A DNA stretch of 63,227 nt from Desulfurivibrio sp. (GTDB lineage Bacteria > Desulfobacterota > Desulfobulbia > Desulfobulbales > SURF-16): assembly GCA_003605035.1 (NCBI GenBank), contig QZKJ01000099.1, positions 1 to 63,227 of the forward strand, in the 5' to 3' direction. Both the position numbers and the translations under genes were made by a program. Of the stretch, positions 11,321 to 19,857 are shown in pieces. Each line of letters opens with the position of its first letter. Position 1 is the first letter of the stretch. Under the pieces are notes generated by a model that saw only the letters and a program-made list of their open reading frames with translations, was not told the origin of the DNA and did no database searches.

Positions 11321-11524
11321 GGGGGCCTCTCCTTGGGGTGTCTGTCGCCCTGGCCGGGCGCTTGCTCTGCAGCGTACTGTTCTATGGAATCTTCCATAAA
11401 GCAAATGGTATTTACAGATAATGACAGAATATCCGGCCGGAAGGTTCCCTCTGGCGGTTTTTTCGCCGTAAAAGAGAGGAGCTGAGGCTGATTTTTTCAT
11501 TGCCTTCGCACCATTTCCTTGCTA

Positions 11525-11540
11525 ATGAATCGTTATTCAT
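11525..11540. promoter_or_regulatory. Palindrome upstream of the CDF transporter
   Basis: ATGAAT-CGTT-ATTCAT, 6-bp perfect arms, lies in the 327-bp gap between the DRR gene and the cation transporter, about 110 bp upstream of the latter. It looks like a dimeric regulator site. No regulator gene is adjacent, and the rest of the gap shows nothing I can support. Confidence 0.3.
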
Positions 11541-11647
11541 ACGCTGGCCGCCGCCGGTCATCCTGACGTCATGCTCCTTCCTGGTATCATTGCCTGTTTG
11601 CGCGTCTCTGCGGTTGATCACGATTCAGTGCCGACGAGGACCGAGAT

Positions 11648-12880
11648 ATGGTGACAAAACTTAACCGCTCCGAAAATTCCACGCCGCGAATGGCGGTGGT
11701 GCCTGACGCCCGTCGACTCGAACGCTGGGGCTGGTACTCGGTGGCGCTCAACGTCGTGCTCGCGGCCTTCCATGCCATCATCGCCGCTGTCTCCGGCAGC
11801 CTTGCCGTGACCGCGGAACTGGTGCATAACGTCGTTGATCTGCTCACCGCCGTGGCGGTTCTCATCGGCCTCAAGCTCGCGACCCGTAAATCCGAGGCCT
11901 TCCCCTACGGCCTTTACAAGGTGGAGAACCTGACCGCGGCCGGCCTCGCCGTCATGATCTTTGTCAGCGCCTACGAGATCGTGCGCGAGGCGCTGCTGGC
12001 GCCGACTGCCTTGATTCAGGCGGAACCCTGGATGCTTGGCCTGTTGCTGACCACCACGGCGATGCCGCTCTTTTTCAGCCATTTCGAGATGCGCGTGGCG
12101 CGGGCTGCCAACTCACCGGCGCTGCTTGCCGATGCCAGGGAGTACCGGCTGCATGTGTTCACCACCGGTCTCGCCTTTGCGGCGCTCTTGTCGCAGTGGC
12201 TGGGCCTGCCGCTTGACCGCATCGCCGCGCTGCTCATCGTCGTCGCGGTGCTCAAGACCGGCTGGGATGTGCTGCGCGATGCCATGCGCGTTCTGCTCGA
12301 CGCCTCGCTCGACGCGGAAACGCTGCAGCGCATCCGGCAGGTTATCCTTGCCTCCCCGGCGGTTGCCGAGCTGGGCTGGGTGACCGGTCGCAATGCCGGG
12401 CGCTTCCGCTTTGTCGAGGCAGGCGTGACCCTGCGGGTCGTGGAACTCGGCAAGGCCGAAGAGGTGCTGGGGCGCATCGAGGCCGCCGTGCGCGCGGCAG
12501 TGCCGCACGTGGAACGCGTCCTGCTCCACGTCGAATCCCCGGCGGTGACGCAGCTGCGCTACGCCGTCCCCCTTGCCGACCGCGATGGCGCGGTCAGCAA
12601 ACACTTCGGCGAGTCGCCCTTCTTCGCCCTGGTGACGATACGGCAGGCTGACGGCGGCGTGGAAGAGCAGCGGATCATCAGCAACCCTTACCACAACGAG
12701 GAAAAGGCCAAGGGCATCCGGGTGGCCGAATGGCTGGTTGGGATGAAGGTCGATGTGGTGGTCCTGCAGGAGGATGTGCGCGGCAAAGGGCCGGAGTATG
12801 TCCTGCGTGATGCCGGGGTAATCATGCGCCTTACCGAAAAGCCCACCCTGGCCGGCGCGCTTGCCGCGCTTTCGTCCTGA
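11648..12880 (+). CDS. Cation diffusion facilitator transporter fused to a NifX-like domain
   Basis: An inner-membrane metal-cation/proton antiporter. Residues about 20-190 hold the CDF membrane domain with the metal-site helices (AELVHNVVDLLTAVAVL resembles the HxxxD motif region) and roughly five to six hydrophobic segments; about 195-285 is the cytoplasmic CDF domain. From about 300 (YAVPLADRDGAVSKHFGESPFFALVTI) to the end the sequence matches the dinitrogenase iron-molybdenum cofactor (NifX/NifY/NafY) fold, with the typical HFG and NPYH elements. 410 residues in all. GAGGA precedes the start. Codon use looks different from neighbours (frequent CTCG/GCGC), suggesting transfer. Metal specificity cannot be read. 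Confidence 0.85.
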   Translation: MVTKLNRSENSTPRMAVVPDARRLERWGWYSVALNVVLAAFHAIIAAVSGSLAVTAELVHNVVDLLTAVAVLIGLKLATRKSEAFPYGLYKVENLTAAGLAVMIFVSAYEIVREALLAPTALIQAEPWMLGLLLTTTAMPLFFSHFEMRVARAANSPALLADAREYRLHVFTTGLAFAALLSQWLGLPLDRIAALLIVVAVLKTGWDVLRDAMRVLLDASLDAETLQRIRQVILASPAVAELGWVTGRNAGRFRFVEAGVTLRVVELGKAEEVLGRIEAAVRAAVPHVERVLLHVESPAVTQLRYAVPLADRDGAVSKHFGESPFFALVTIRQADGGVEEQRIISNPYHNEEKAKGIRVAEWLVGMKVDVVVLQEDVRGKGPEYVLRDAGVIMRLTEKPTLAGALAALSS

Positions 12881-12982
12881 ACAGAGGCTGACCCGGCGGC
12901 CAGGGGCAACACAGTTCCCGAGGCTGGCGGCAGCCGTTTTAGAGAGCATTTTGGTTTTACCCTTGCTACCGGAGGTGGCCTC

Positions 12983-14056
12983 ATGTCAGGATCCCTGGAG
13001 AAAGAACAGATTTTCGAGCTGATCATCAATAACCTGCCCATCGGTTTTTCCATTGTTGACGAGGCCGGAGCTATTGTTGAATTCAATAAGGCCGCCGAGG
13101 AAATAACCGGCTTCAGCCGCCAGGAGGTGCTGGGGAAATACCATTTTGCCATTCTGCACGGCACTGCCGATGCTACCGCTTGTCCACTGCTGCAGCTCAC
13201 ATTGAAAAGGCATGAACATAGCGTGGCCAGCGAGTCGGTGATCCAGAAGAAAAATGGTGATTTCGTCTCTATTTCCGTAACAACTTTCCCGCTTTTTGAC
13301 CCTGCCGGCACTTTTATCGGCGGGGTGGAATTATTCCGGGATATCAGTGCATACAAAAAATTAGCCAAGGAGAGGAAAAACATTCTGTCAATGTTTGCCC
13401 ATGACATGAAGAACCCGGTGATGACCTCCGCCGGGCTTCTGTCCCGGATTCTGTCGGGCAAGACGGGTGTTCTCACGGAAAAGCAGAAGGACTATCTGGA
13501 AATGGTCCATGACAATCTGGACAAACTGGAAAAGCTGATCAGAAATTTTCTTGAATTTTCCCGCCTGGAAACCAGGGAATATCTGCCGGCCATAGAGGTC
13601 TACGATATACGGCAGGCCATCAAAAAGCTGATGGACATGGCCGGGGTGGAAGCGGAAAAAAAAGGCATCAAACTCGTCTATGAAGCTCCTGCCGAGGGCC
13701 CCCTGTTCATCCGGGCCGACCCCATGATGATGGACCGGGTCATCTCCAACCTGTTGATGAATGCCTTGAAATATACGGATCCGGCAGGATGCGTCACCAT
13801 TACGCTCAGAGATGGCAAGGAGGATATTTTCGTCCAGGTGGCGGATACCGGCGCAGGGATCCCGGGAATGCATCTTCCCCATATTTTTGATGCCTTTTAT
13901 CGGGTCAGCCGGGACACCAGCGGTTCTGGCCTCGGCCTGTCCATTGCCAAGGCCATCATTGAGGCCCATCAGGGCCGGATCTGGGTGGAAAGCGCCGTGG
14001 GTAAGGGGAGCACCTTCAGTTTCACCCTGCCAAAGAGGGAAAAGCGGGAAGAATAG
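12983..14056 (+). CDS. PAS-domain sensor histidine kinase
   Basis: 357 residues, no membrane segment, so a soluble sensor. A PAS domain spans about 8-125 (SIVDEAGAIVEFNKAAEEIT, GKYHFAILHG), with a PAC-like end (FIGGVELFRDIS). HisKA follows with the phosphoacceptor in FAHDMKNPV (about 135-143), then HATPase_c with N-box NLLMNALKYT (about 253-262), G1 DTGAGIPG and G2 GSGLGLSIAKAI. GGAGG precedes the start. No response regulator gene is adjacent, so this is an orphan kinase; its signal is unknown. Cys in the PAS loop (TADATACPLL) resembles that of some redox or haem PAS domains, but that is only suggestive. Confidence 0.9.
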   Translation: MSGSLEKEQIFELIINNLPIGFSIVDEAGAIVEFNKAAEEITGFSRQEVLGKYHFAILHGTADATACPLLQLTLKRHEHSVASESVIQKKNGDFVSISVTTFPLFDPAGTFIGGVELFRDISAYKKLAKERKNILSMFAHDMKNPVMTSAGLLSRILSGKTGVLTEKQKDYLEMVHDNLDKLEKLIRNFLEFSRLETREYLPAIEVYDIRQAIKKLMDMAGVEAEKKGIKLVYEAPAEGPLFIRADPMMMDRVISNLLMNALKYTDPAGCVTITLRDGKEDIFVQVADTGAGIPGMHLPHIFDAFYRVSRDTSGSGLGLSIAKAIIEAHQGRIWVESAVGKGSTFSFTLPKREKREE

Positions 14057-14193
14057 GGGGCGTTCGGGGTTCGTTCCGCAAGATTTCTGATGATCTGATC
14101 AGGTGCATCTTTTACCCCGGCCCATGAGTTGTTTGTCCGCACCACCTGCGACGACTTTTCGTTACCGGCCGCGGCAAGATTTGACCGGCCTGT

Positions 14194-15540
14194 TCACTCC
14201 TCCCTTTCCTTCACCTCGCTGACCAGACTGCCTTCATGCAGGCGGATGCGCAGCAGCTCGCCAGGCCCGGTCTGGTTGGCCGAACGGATGACCCGGCCGT
14301 CTTCTGCCCGGCTGACAATGGCGTAGCCGCGGCCGAGCACGGCCAGCGGGCTGACCGCGTCAAGCAGCACCGCGGACCTGGCCAGTTCCTGGCGTTTGCG
14401 CTCCAGCTGCATACGGGTGAAGACCATGATCTTTTCGGCCAGTTCATCGACCAGCTGCCGGCGGTGAATGAGCTGGCGGGCCGGATTATGGATGGCCAGC
14501 CGGCTTTCCATCCGGTGCAGCCGCACCTTCTGGCGGTGGATAACCGTGGTCATGGCCCCGGCCAGGGCCAGCTGGCTGTTGTCTACGACCAGGCGGAAGT
14601 GGCGCAGCAGGGCGGAGGGATCGCCCAGCCGCTGCTGCTCAAAGCGCACCTGGCGGCGGAGCAGATCGATCCTGGCGTTGACGGTGGTCCTTAGTCGGCC
14701 GGCCAGGGCCGCTACCCGCTGGCGCAGAGCCAACCGGTCAGGCAGCACGTCCCGGGCCGCAGCCGTGGGGGTGGGGGAGCGGTGATCGGCGACAAAATCG
14801 GCGATGGTGAAATCCACCTCATGGCCCACGGCCGAGACCACCGGCAGCCGGGATTCGAAAATGGCCCAGGCGGTTTTCTCCTCGTTAAAGGCCCACAGGT
14901 CCTCCAGCGATCCTCCCCCCCGGCAGAGCACGATCACCCCGTCTTCTGCGGCCCGGCGGTTGATGGCGGCGATGGCCCGGGCAATTTCCTCGGCCGCGCC
15001 CTCGCCCTGCACCCGGACCGGTGAGATCTCAATGGGCACCGAGGGGAAGCGGCCGCGGGCGATGCGCAGGAAATCAAAGAGGGCCGCGCCGCCGGGCGAG
15101 GTGACCAGAAAGATCTTTTCCGGCAGAAAGGGCAGGGCCTTTTTGCGGGCGCTGTCAAAGAGCCCTTCGTCCGCCAGTTTTTTCTTCAGCTGGTCAAAGG
15201 CGGCCTGCAGGGCGCCGGTGCCGTGGGTGTCGACAAAGTCGGCGATGATCTGGTATTCGCCGCGGGGCTCAAAGACTGAGATCCGGCCCCGGCAGATGAC
15301 CTGCCTGCCGTCCTGCAGGGGGGTGTCCAGGTAGCGCTGCTGGTTTTTGAACAGCACCACCCTGATCTGGGCCTCCCGGTCCTTCAGGGTGAAGTAGCAG
15401 TGGCCGGAAAAGGGCTGCCTGAGGTTGGAAATCTCGCCGCTGACCGTGACAAAGGAGAATTCCGTTTCCAGCAGGCCCCGGATGGAGCGGGTCAGTTCGG
15501 TGACGGTCTGGACTCTGGCTGCATAGGGTGACAGGGGCAT
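14194..15540 (-). CDS. xseA: Exodeoxyribonuclease VII large subunit
   Basis: Large catalytic subunit of the single-strand-specific exonuclease VII. 448 residues, the family's usual length. The N-terminal OB-fold (TVSGEISNLRQPFSGHCYFTLKD written in parts: GEISNLRQP, HCYFTLKD) is at about 30-60, followed by the catalytic domain with TSPGGAALFDFL, RGGGSLEDLWAFNEE and SAVGHEVDFTIADFVAD (about 230-270) and a coiled-coil C-terminal half. The small subunit gene xseB, often just downstream, is not here: the next gene leftward is on the other strand. Confidence 0.95.
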   Translation of the reverse strand: MPLSPYAARVQTVTELTRSIRGLLETEFSFVTVSGEISNLRQPFSGHCYFTLKDREAQIRVVLFKNQQRYLDTPLQDGRQVICRGRISVFEPRGEYQIIADFVDTHGTGALQAAFDQLKKKLADEGLFDSARKKALPFLPEKIFLVTSPGGAALFDFLRIARGRFPSVPIEISPVRVQGEGAAEEIARAIAAINRRAAEDGVIVLCRGGGSLEDLWAFNEEKTAWAIFESRLPVVSAVGHEVDFTIADFVADHRSPTPTAAARDVLPDRLALRQRVAALAGRLRTTVNARIDLLRRQVRFEQQRLGDPSALLRHFRLVVDNSQLALAGAMTTVIHRQKVRLHRMESRLAIHNPARQLIHRRQLVDELAEKIMVFTRMQLERKRQELARSAVLLDAVSPLAVLGRGYAIVSRAEDGRVIRSANQTGPGELLRIRLHEGSLVSEVKEREE

Positions 15541-15700
15541 AAAGTATCCGGTTTATGGTTAGAGAAGAAGTGTGGCGTTGATTTTTTTGCGTGCCGCATG
15601 TAAAGTTACATTTTGCTCAAGCGCCGAATCACGCATGGTGGCCTTGACGATGAGGAAACCCCTGCATACTATTTTGTGCAGGCCGGACTTGCAAACAAAT

Positions 15701-16051
15701 TTTGTAACTACCAGGAGTCAGGAGACAGAATTCAGAATTCAGAATGAAAATGCCAGACGTCAGAATCGGTTATTCTGACTCCTGACTCCTGTCTCCTGAC
15801 TTCTCACCCAAAAAAGGTTTGTAACTACCAGGAGCCAGGAGACAGAATTCAGAATTCAGAATGAAAATGCCAGACGTCAGAATCGGTTATTCTGACTCCT
15901 GACTCCTGACTCCTGACTTCTCACCCAAAAAAGGTTTGTAACTACCAGGAGTCAGGAGACAGAATTCAGAATTCAGAATGAAAATGCCAGATGTCAGAAT
16001 CGGTTATTCTGACTCCTGACTCCTGTCTCCTGACTTCTCACCTAAAAAGGA
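15701..16051. repeat. Three tandem copies of a 117-bp repeat, each with an internal inverted repeat
   Basis: Copies begin at about 15704, 15821 and 15938 (period exactly 117) and are nearly identical. Each holds GGAGTCAGGAGACAG followed by a doubled AATTCAG, and then the reverse-complement run CTGACTCCTGACTCCTG, so each unit could form a long hairpin. The whole block fills the gap between xseA and the TPR gene. The preceding 160 bp (15541-15700) hold no gene I can support. Confidence 0.8.
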
Positions 16052-16057
16052 TATCCC

Positions 16058-16738
16058 ATGTCAGAACCAAACAACAGCCCTTTTACCAAACTCCATGTTG
16101 AAGAGGTTACCCCGGCCAAACGCACCCTGCTGGATGAGTTGAATCTGCCGCCCAAGTTGCGGCAATTCATCACGGACAATGCCAAGGCCCTGCAGATCGC
16201 CCTTGTTGCCCTCGTTATCCTGAGTGCCGGCTGGAATTTTTACAACTATTATACGGAGAAGCAGAGAAATGATTCCACCGCTCTGCTGGCCCAGGCCCTG
16301 CAGCAGACCGATGCCGAGGCGCGCAACACGGAGCTGCAGCGGGTGATCGCGGAATACTCCGGCAGCGGCGCGGCCATGTGGAGCCGGATCAGGCTGGCCC
16401 ACGAGCAGGCGGAGAAAAAGGACTATGCCAAGGCCAGGGAGGAACTGGCGGCCATCAAGAAAGACGTGAGCAGCGACAGCCCGCTTTTCCCGCTGATCCT
16501 GTTTGATCTTGGCCAGGTGTATGAGATGAGCGGCGATCTGGACAACGCCCTCAGCCAGTATGCGGCCCTGCGGGAGATCCCCGGTTTTGTTATCATCGGT
16601 TATCTGGGCGAGGCGCGGATCTATGAACAGAAAAAGGACAGCGTCAAGGCTCGCGAGACCTATGAACTGCTGAAAACCCAGACCGAACTCGAACCAGCGG
16701 TGCTGGAGTGGGTCGAGGCCAAACTTGCGGCAAAATAA
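16058..16738 (+). CDS. Membrane-anchored tetratricopeptide-repeat protein (YfgM-like)
   Basis: 226 residues: a cytoplasmic N-terminal stretch of about 45, one membrane segment at about 46-64 (ALQIALVALVILSAGWNFYNYY), then a periplasmic helical region with TPR-like repeats (YAKAREELAAI, FDLGQVYEMSGDLDNALSQY, GEARIYEQKKDSVKARETYE). This is the layout of YfgM/TPR_21 proteins, which act with periplasmic chaperones, but the exact role here is not known. Start at 16058 follows AAAGGAT. panC begins 4 bp after the stop, so the genes are likely co-transcribed. Confidence 0.75.
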   Translation: MSEPNNSPFTKLHVEEVTPAKRTLLDELNLPPKLRQFITDNAKALQIALVALVILSAGWNFYNYYTEKQRNDSTALLAQALQQTDAEARNTELQRVIAEYSGSGAAMWSRIRLAHEQAEKKDYAKAREELAAIKKDVSSDSPLFPLILFDLGQVYEMSGDLDNALSQYAALREIPGFVIIGYLGEARIYEQKKDSVKARETYELLKTQTELEPAVLEWVEAKLAAK

Positions 16739-16742
16739 GGCT

Positions 16743-17597
16743 ATGGAAACCATTTCCTCCCCCGGAGCCATGGCGGCCTGGGCTGACCGGGTCCGGGCCC
16801 GGGGCGAAACGATCTGTCTGGTGCCCACCATGGGTTTTTTCCATGCGGGCCATCTTGCTCTCATGCGCAGGGCCGGCGAGGCGGCCGATGCGGTGGTGGT
16901 ATCGCTTTTTGTCAACCCCCTGCAGTTCGGCCCCACTGAAGACCTGGCCCGCTATCCCCGCGCCCTGGCGCGGGACGCGGAACTTGCCGCGGCAGCGGGC
17001 GCGGCCGTGCTGTTTGTCCCGGCAACCGAAGAGGTCTATCCCGCGGGCTTTGCCACCACGGTGCGCGTCAGCGGCCTGACTGAGACTCTCTGCGGCCGGA
17101 GCCGGCCCGGCCATTTTGACGGGGTCACCACGGTGGTGGCCAAGCTTTTCCATATGGTCAAACCCCATCTGGCGGTTTTCGGGGAAAAGGACTTCCAGCA
17201 GCTGGCGGTGATCAGAAAGATGGTCGCTGACCTCAACTTGGACGTGCAGATCATCAGTCATCCCATTGTCCGGGAAGAGGACGGGCTGGCCATGAGTTCC
17301 CGCAACACCTATCTGAGCAGGGAGGAGCGGGGCAAGGCCCTCTGTCTGTTCCGCTCCCTGCAGCTGGCCAGGGAAAGGGTGGCGGCCGGCGAAAAAGATG
17401 CCGCCAGGCTCAGAAACGAGATTTATCAATATATTCAATCTTATGGTGATGTGAGCGTTGATTACGTCGCACTTGTCGATGCCGAGACCCTTGCCGACTG
17501 CGATGCGATCACGGACAGATCACTGCTGGCCCTGGCCGTGAAAATCGGCCGGACCAGGTTGATTGACAATGGCCTGCTTGCAGGCTCATTATTTTAA
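16743..17597 (+). CDS. panC: Pantothenate synthetase (pantoate--beta-alanine ligase)
   Basis: It condenses pantoate and beta-alanine with ATP, the last step of pantothenate synthesis. 284 residues. The adenylyl-transfer motif PTMGFFHAGH (about 27-36) replaces the common PTMGALHEGH; the HxGH histidines are kept. FVNPLQFGPTED, FGEKDFQQL and the KMSKS-like MSSRNTYLS (about 183-191) are present. The start was taken at 16743; the in-frame ATG at 16725 overlaps the previous gene. panD follows 17 bp later, giving two steps of the pathway in one unit. Confidence 0.95.
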   Translation: METISSPGAMAAWADRVRARGETICLVPTMGFFHAGHLALMRRAGEAADAVVVSLFVNPLQFGPTEDLARYPRALARDAELAAAAGAAVLFVPATEEVYPAGFATTVRVSGLTETLCGRSRPGHFDGVTTVVAKLFHMVKPHLAVFGEKDFQQLAVIRKMVADLNLDVQIISHPIVREEDGLAMSSRNTYLSREERGKALCLFRSLQLARERVAAGEKDAARLRNEIYQYIQSYGDVSVDYVALVDAETLADCDAITDRSLLALAVKIGRTRLIDNGLLAGSLF

Positions 17598-17614
17598 TAT
17601 TTCAGGAAAAAATC

Positions 17615-18013
17615 ATGCAGCGCTACATGTTGAAATCAAAAATCCACAAGGCAACCGTCACCCAGGCTGACCTGATGTATGAAGGAAGCCTGACCATTGA
17701 TCGGGATCTCATGGCGGCCGTGGGTCTTTATCCATATGAAAAAATCAAGGTGTATAACATTCACACCGGCGACCGTTTCGACACCTACGCCATTGAGGGG
17801 GAAGCCGGCTCCGGGGTCATCGGGCTGAACGGCGCGGCGGCGAGAAAAGGAATGGCCGGTGATCTGATCATCATCGTCAGTTACGCCCTTTACTCCGAGG
17901 AGGATCTGAAGATATTCGAGCCCCAGGTGGTGATCCTTGACCGGCAGAACAGAATCAAGGAAAGGGTCAGGACTCATTTCGCGGACAGCGTGCTTACCGC
18001 TGATATCTTCTGA
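17615..18013 (+). CDS. panD: Aspartate 1-decarboxylase proenzyme
   Basis: It makes beta-alanine from aspartate, supplying PanC. 132 residues. Self-cleavage between Gly24 and Ser25 (YEGSLTID) would give the pyruvoyl cofactor. Other conserved elements are LYPYEKIKVYNI and GVIGLNGAAARKG. The start at 17615 has CAGGAAA upstream; an internal ATG five codons later is also possible and would match the shorter family N-terminus. mqnB starts 3 bp after the stop. Confidence 0.95.
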   Translation: MQRYMLKSKIHKATVTQADLMYEGSLTIDRDLMAAVGLYPYEKIKVYNIHTGDRFDTYAIEGEAGSGVIGLNGAAARKGMAGDLIIIVSYALYSEEDLKIFEPQVVILDRQNRIKERVRTHFADSVLTADIF

Positions 18014-18015
18014 CC

Positions 18016-18681
18016 ATGTACCTGCTTGTCGCGGCAACTGAACTGGAGCTTGCCCCGGCCAGACAGGCCTTGGCCGGCACGCAGAATCTGGCCTTCCTGC
18101 TGTCCGGGGTCGGCCCGGTGGATGCCGCCTTTGCCCTGACCCGTTATCTGTCCCTGCATTACCAGGTGTCGGCGGTGATCAACTTCGGGGTGGCCGGGGC
18201 CTATCGCGACACCGGCCTGGCCGTGCTTGACCTGTGCGTGGCGCAGCAGGAGGTGCTGGCGGATCTGGGCATCTGTTATACCGACCGGATCGAGCCTTTG
18301 GCCATTGATGCCCTGGCGGTCAACCGGGAGTTTACCCTGGACAGCCAGCTCTACCAGGAGGCCCGCAGGATTCTCGGCTTTGAAAACATCCCCTTTGTCA
18401 GCGGCAGGTTTCTCACGGTGAGCTGCGCCAGCGGCACCGGCCTGCGCGGCGATTATCTGCACACGGCCAATCAGGGGATCTGCGAGAATATGGAAGGGGC
18501 GGCCCTGGCCCGGGTCTGCCAGGGATTCGGCGTTGATTTCCTTGAGCTGCGCAGCGTGAGCAACATGGTTGAGGACCGTGACCCGGCCAGATGGCGGCTG
18601 AAGGAGGCCTGCGCCGCGGCCGGTTTCGCCGTGGCCAGGGTGGTGCAGGGCCTGAGCAGCGCGGAATTGTCACGGTTTTAG
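18016..18681 (+). CDS. mqnB: Futalosine hydrolase
   Basis: It cleaves futalosine (or its deoxy form) to release the base and dehypoxanthine futalosine in the futalosine route to menaquinone. 221 residues of the nucleoside phosphorylase fold: VAATELELAP at the N-terminus, LSGVGPVDAAFAL, NFGVAGAYRD, and ENMEGAALARVC plus ELRSVSNMVEDRD near the C-terminus (the Glu and Asp contacting ribose and base). The tight 3-bp spacing to panD suggests translational coupling. mqnD follows after a short repeat. mqnA, mqnC and mqnE are not in the window. Confidence 0.9.
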   Translation: MYLLVAATELELAPARQALAGTQNLAFLLSGVGPVDAAFALTRYLSLHYQVSAVINFGVAGAYRDTGLAVLDLCVAQQEVLADLGICYTDRIEPLAIDALAVNREFTLDSQLYQEARRILGFENIPFVSGRFLTVSCASGTGLRGDYLHTANQGICENMEGAALARVCQGFGVDFLELRSVSNMVEDRDPARWRLKEACAAAGFAVARVVQGLSSAELSRF

Positions 18682-18683
18682 GG

Positions 18684-18756
18684 AAAAGTGAAAGGTGAAA
18701 GGTGAAAAGTGAGGATTTTTTACTTCTTACTTTTCACTCCTTACTCCTCACTTCTT
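18684..18756. repeat. Purine-rich/pyrimidine-rich inverted intergenic repeat
   Basis: AAGTGAAAGGTGAAAGGTGA on the left is answered by TTACTTTTCACTCCTTACTC further right, able to form an imperfect hairpin between mqnB and mqnD. It could act as a processing or attenuation structure within the operon; nothing else suggests a function. Confidence 0.5.
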
Positions 18757-18767
18757 ACTAAAAAATT

Positions 18768-19601
18768 ATGCTGACCATTGGTTTTTCACCCTGTCCCAAT
18801 GACACCTTTATCTTCCACGGCCTGGTCCACGGGCTGACAGGTGCGGCATGTCCGGCCTTTGCCGAGCCGCTGCTGGCCGATGTGGAGACCTTGAACAGCT
18901 GGGCCATGGCTGAGGCCAGGCTGGATGTGACCAAGCTTTCCTTCCACGCCCTGGGCCATGTGCTGGATGACTATGTGCTGCTGCGTGCCGGCGGGGCCCT
19001 GGGCCGCGGCTGCGGGCCGCTGCTGGTCGCCCGCCAGCCCATGTCCGGCCCGGATCTGGCCGGCAAAAGGATCGCCATCCCCGGCCGCTACACCACCGCC
19101 GCCATGCTGCTGCAGCTTTTCAGCCGGGCCGATTATGAAACGGTGCCCATGTCCTTTGAGACCATCATGCCCAGCGTGGCCCGGGGCGAGGTGGACTGCG
19201 GGGTCATTATCCACGAGAGCCGCTTCACCTACCAGCAGCATAATCTCATCTGCCTGCAGGACCTGGGGGCCTGGTGGGAGGCGGCGACCGGCCATGCCAT
19301 TCCCCTGGGCGGCATTGCCGCCAGAAGAAGCCTCGGCGCCGAATTGCTCCGGCGGATCGAGGCCTGCATCCGGCAGAGCGTGCAGCTGGCCTTTGCCGAT
19401 GCCGCGCCAAGCCGTGCCTATATTAAAAGATATGCCCAGGAACTGGACGAGCAGGTTATCGCCAGCCACATCGGGCTCTATGTGAATGATTTTTCGGAAG
19501 ATCTGGGGGAGGCCGGCCTGGCCGCGGTGGCCGAATTTCTGACCCGCGGTCGCGCTGCCGGCATTTTGCCCGCCTCACCAAGGGAAGTCGTGATTTGCTG
19601 A
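18768..19601 (+). CDS. mqnD: 1,4-dihydroxy-6-naphthoate synthase
   Basis: Third step of the futalosine menaquinone pathway. 277 residues with the MqnA/MqnD periplasmic-binding-like fold. Diagnostic are the N-terminal GFSPCPNDTFIFHGLVHG, DVTKLSFHALG (about 50-60), GRYTTAAMLLQLF, and HESRFTYQ (about 154-161), whose histidine is the proposed catalytic base. It probably shares an operon with mqnB; the 86 bp between them hold a hairpin-forming repeat. Confidence 0.92.
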   Translation: MLTIGFSPCPNDTFIFHGLVHGLTGAACPAFAEPLLADVETLNSWAMAEARLDVTKLSFHALGHVLDDYVLLRAGGALGRGCGPLLVARQPMSGPDLAGKRIAIPGRYTTAAMLLQLFSRADYETVPMSFETIMPSVARGEVDCGVIIHESRFTYQQHNLICLQDLGAWWEAATGHAIPLGGIAARRSLGAELLRRIEACIRQSVQLAFADAAPSRAYIKRYAQELDEQVIASHIGLYVNDFSEDLGEAGLAAVAEFLTRGRAAGILPASPREVVIC

Positions 19602-19704
19602 AAAGCTGAAAAACGGAATTGTTCATTGCGGTCTGGCAATTCGTGATAATTATTCCTGTAATTATTGATCCCTTGCTTGATTTCGGTTATAGATGGATTG
19701 ATGC

Positions 19705-19732
19705 TTGACAATTTATAGTCAGCCGCTATATT
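19705..19732 (+). promoter_or_regulatory. Promoter of the ilvBN operon
   Basis: TTGACA (19705-19710), a 16-bp spacer and TATATT (19727-19732) form a near-consensus promoter, leaving an untranslated leader of about 120 bases before ilvB. The leader contains a very short frame (ATG at 19769, MLAPAA) and a T-run near 19810. I could not establish an attenuator: the frame has no cluster of Ile, Leu or Val codons. Confidence 0.65.
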
Positions 19733-19857
19733 GGGACCCTGCCTAACTTGTCAGAAATCAACCATATGTTGGCTCCCGCAGCATGATTGTCAGCAGTGCG
19801 TTTGCCGGTTTTTTTGTTTTTCTCTATCATCATTAAAAACTACAGCAGGAAAATCTT

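Noticed and set aside
19733-19857. Branched-chain amino-acid attenuator in the ilvB leader
   Set aside because: The only short frame (MLAPAA) has no run of Ile, Leu or Val codons, and I could not build a convincing terminator/antiterminator pair.
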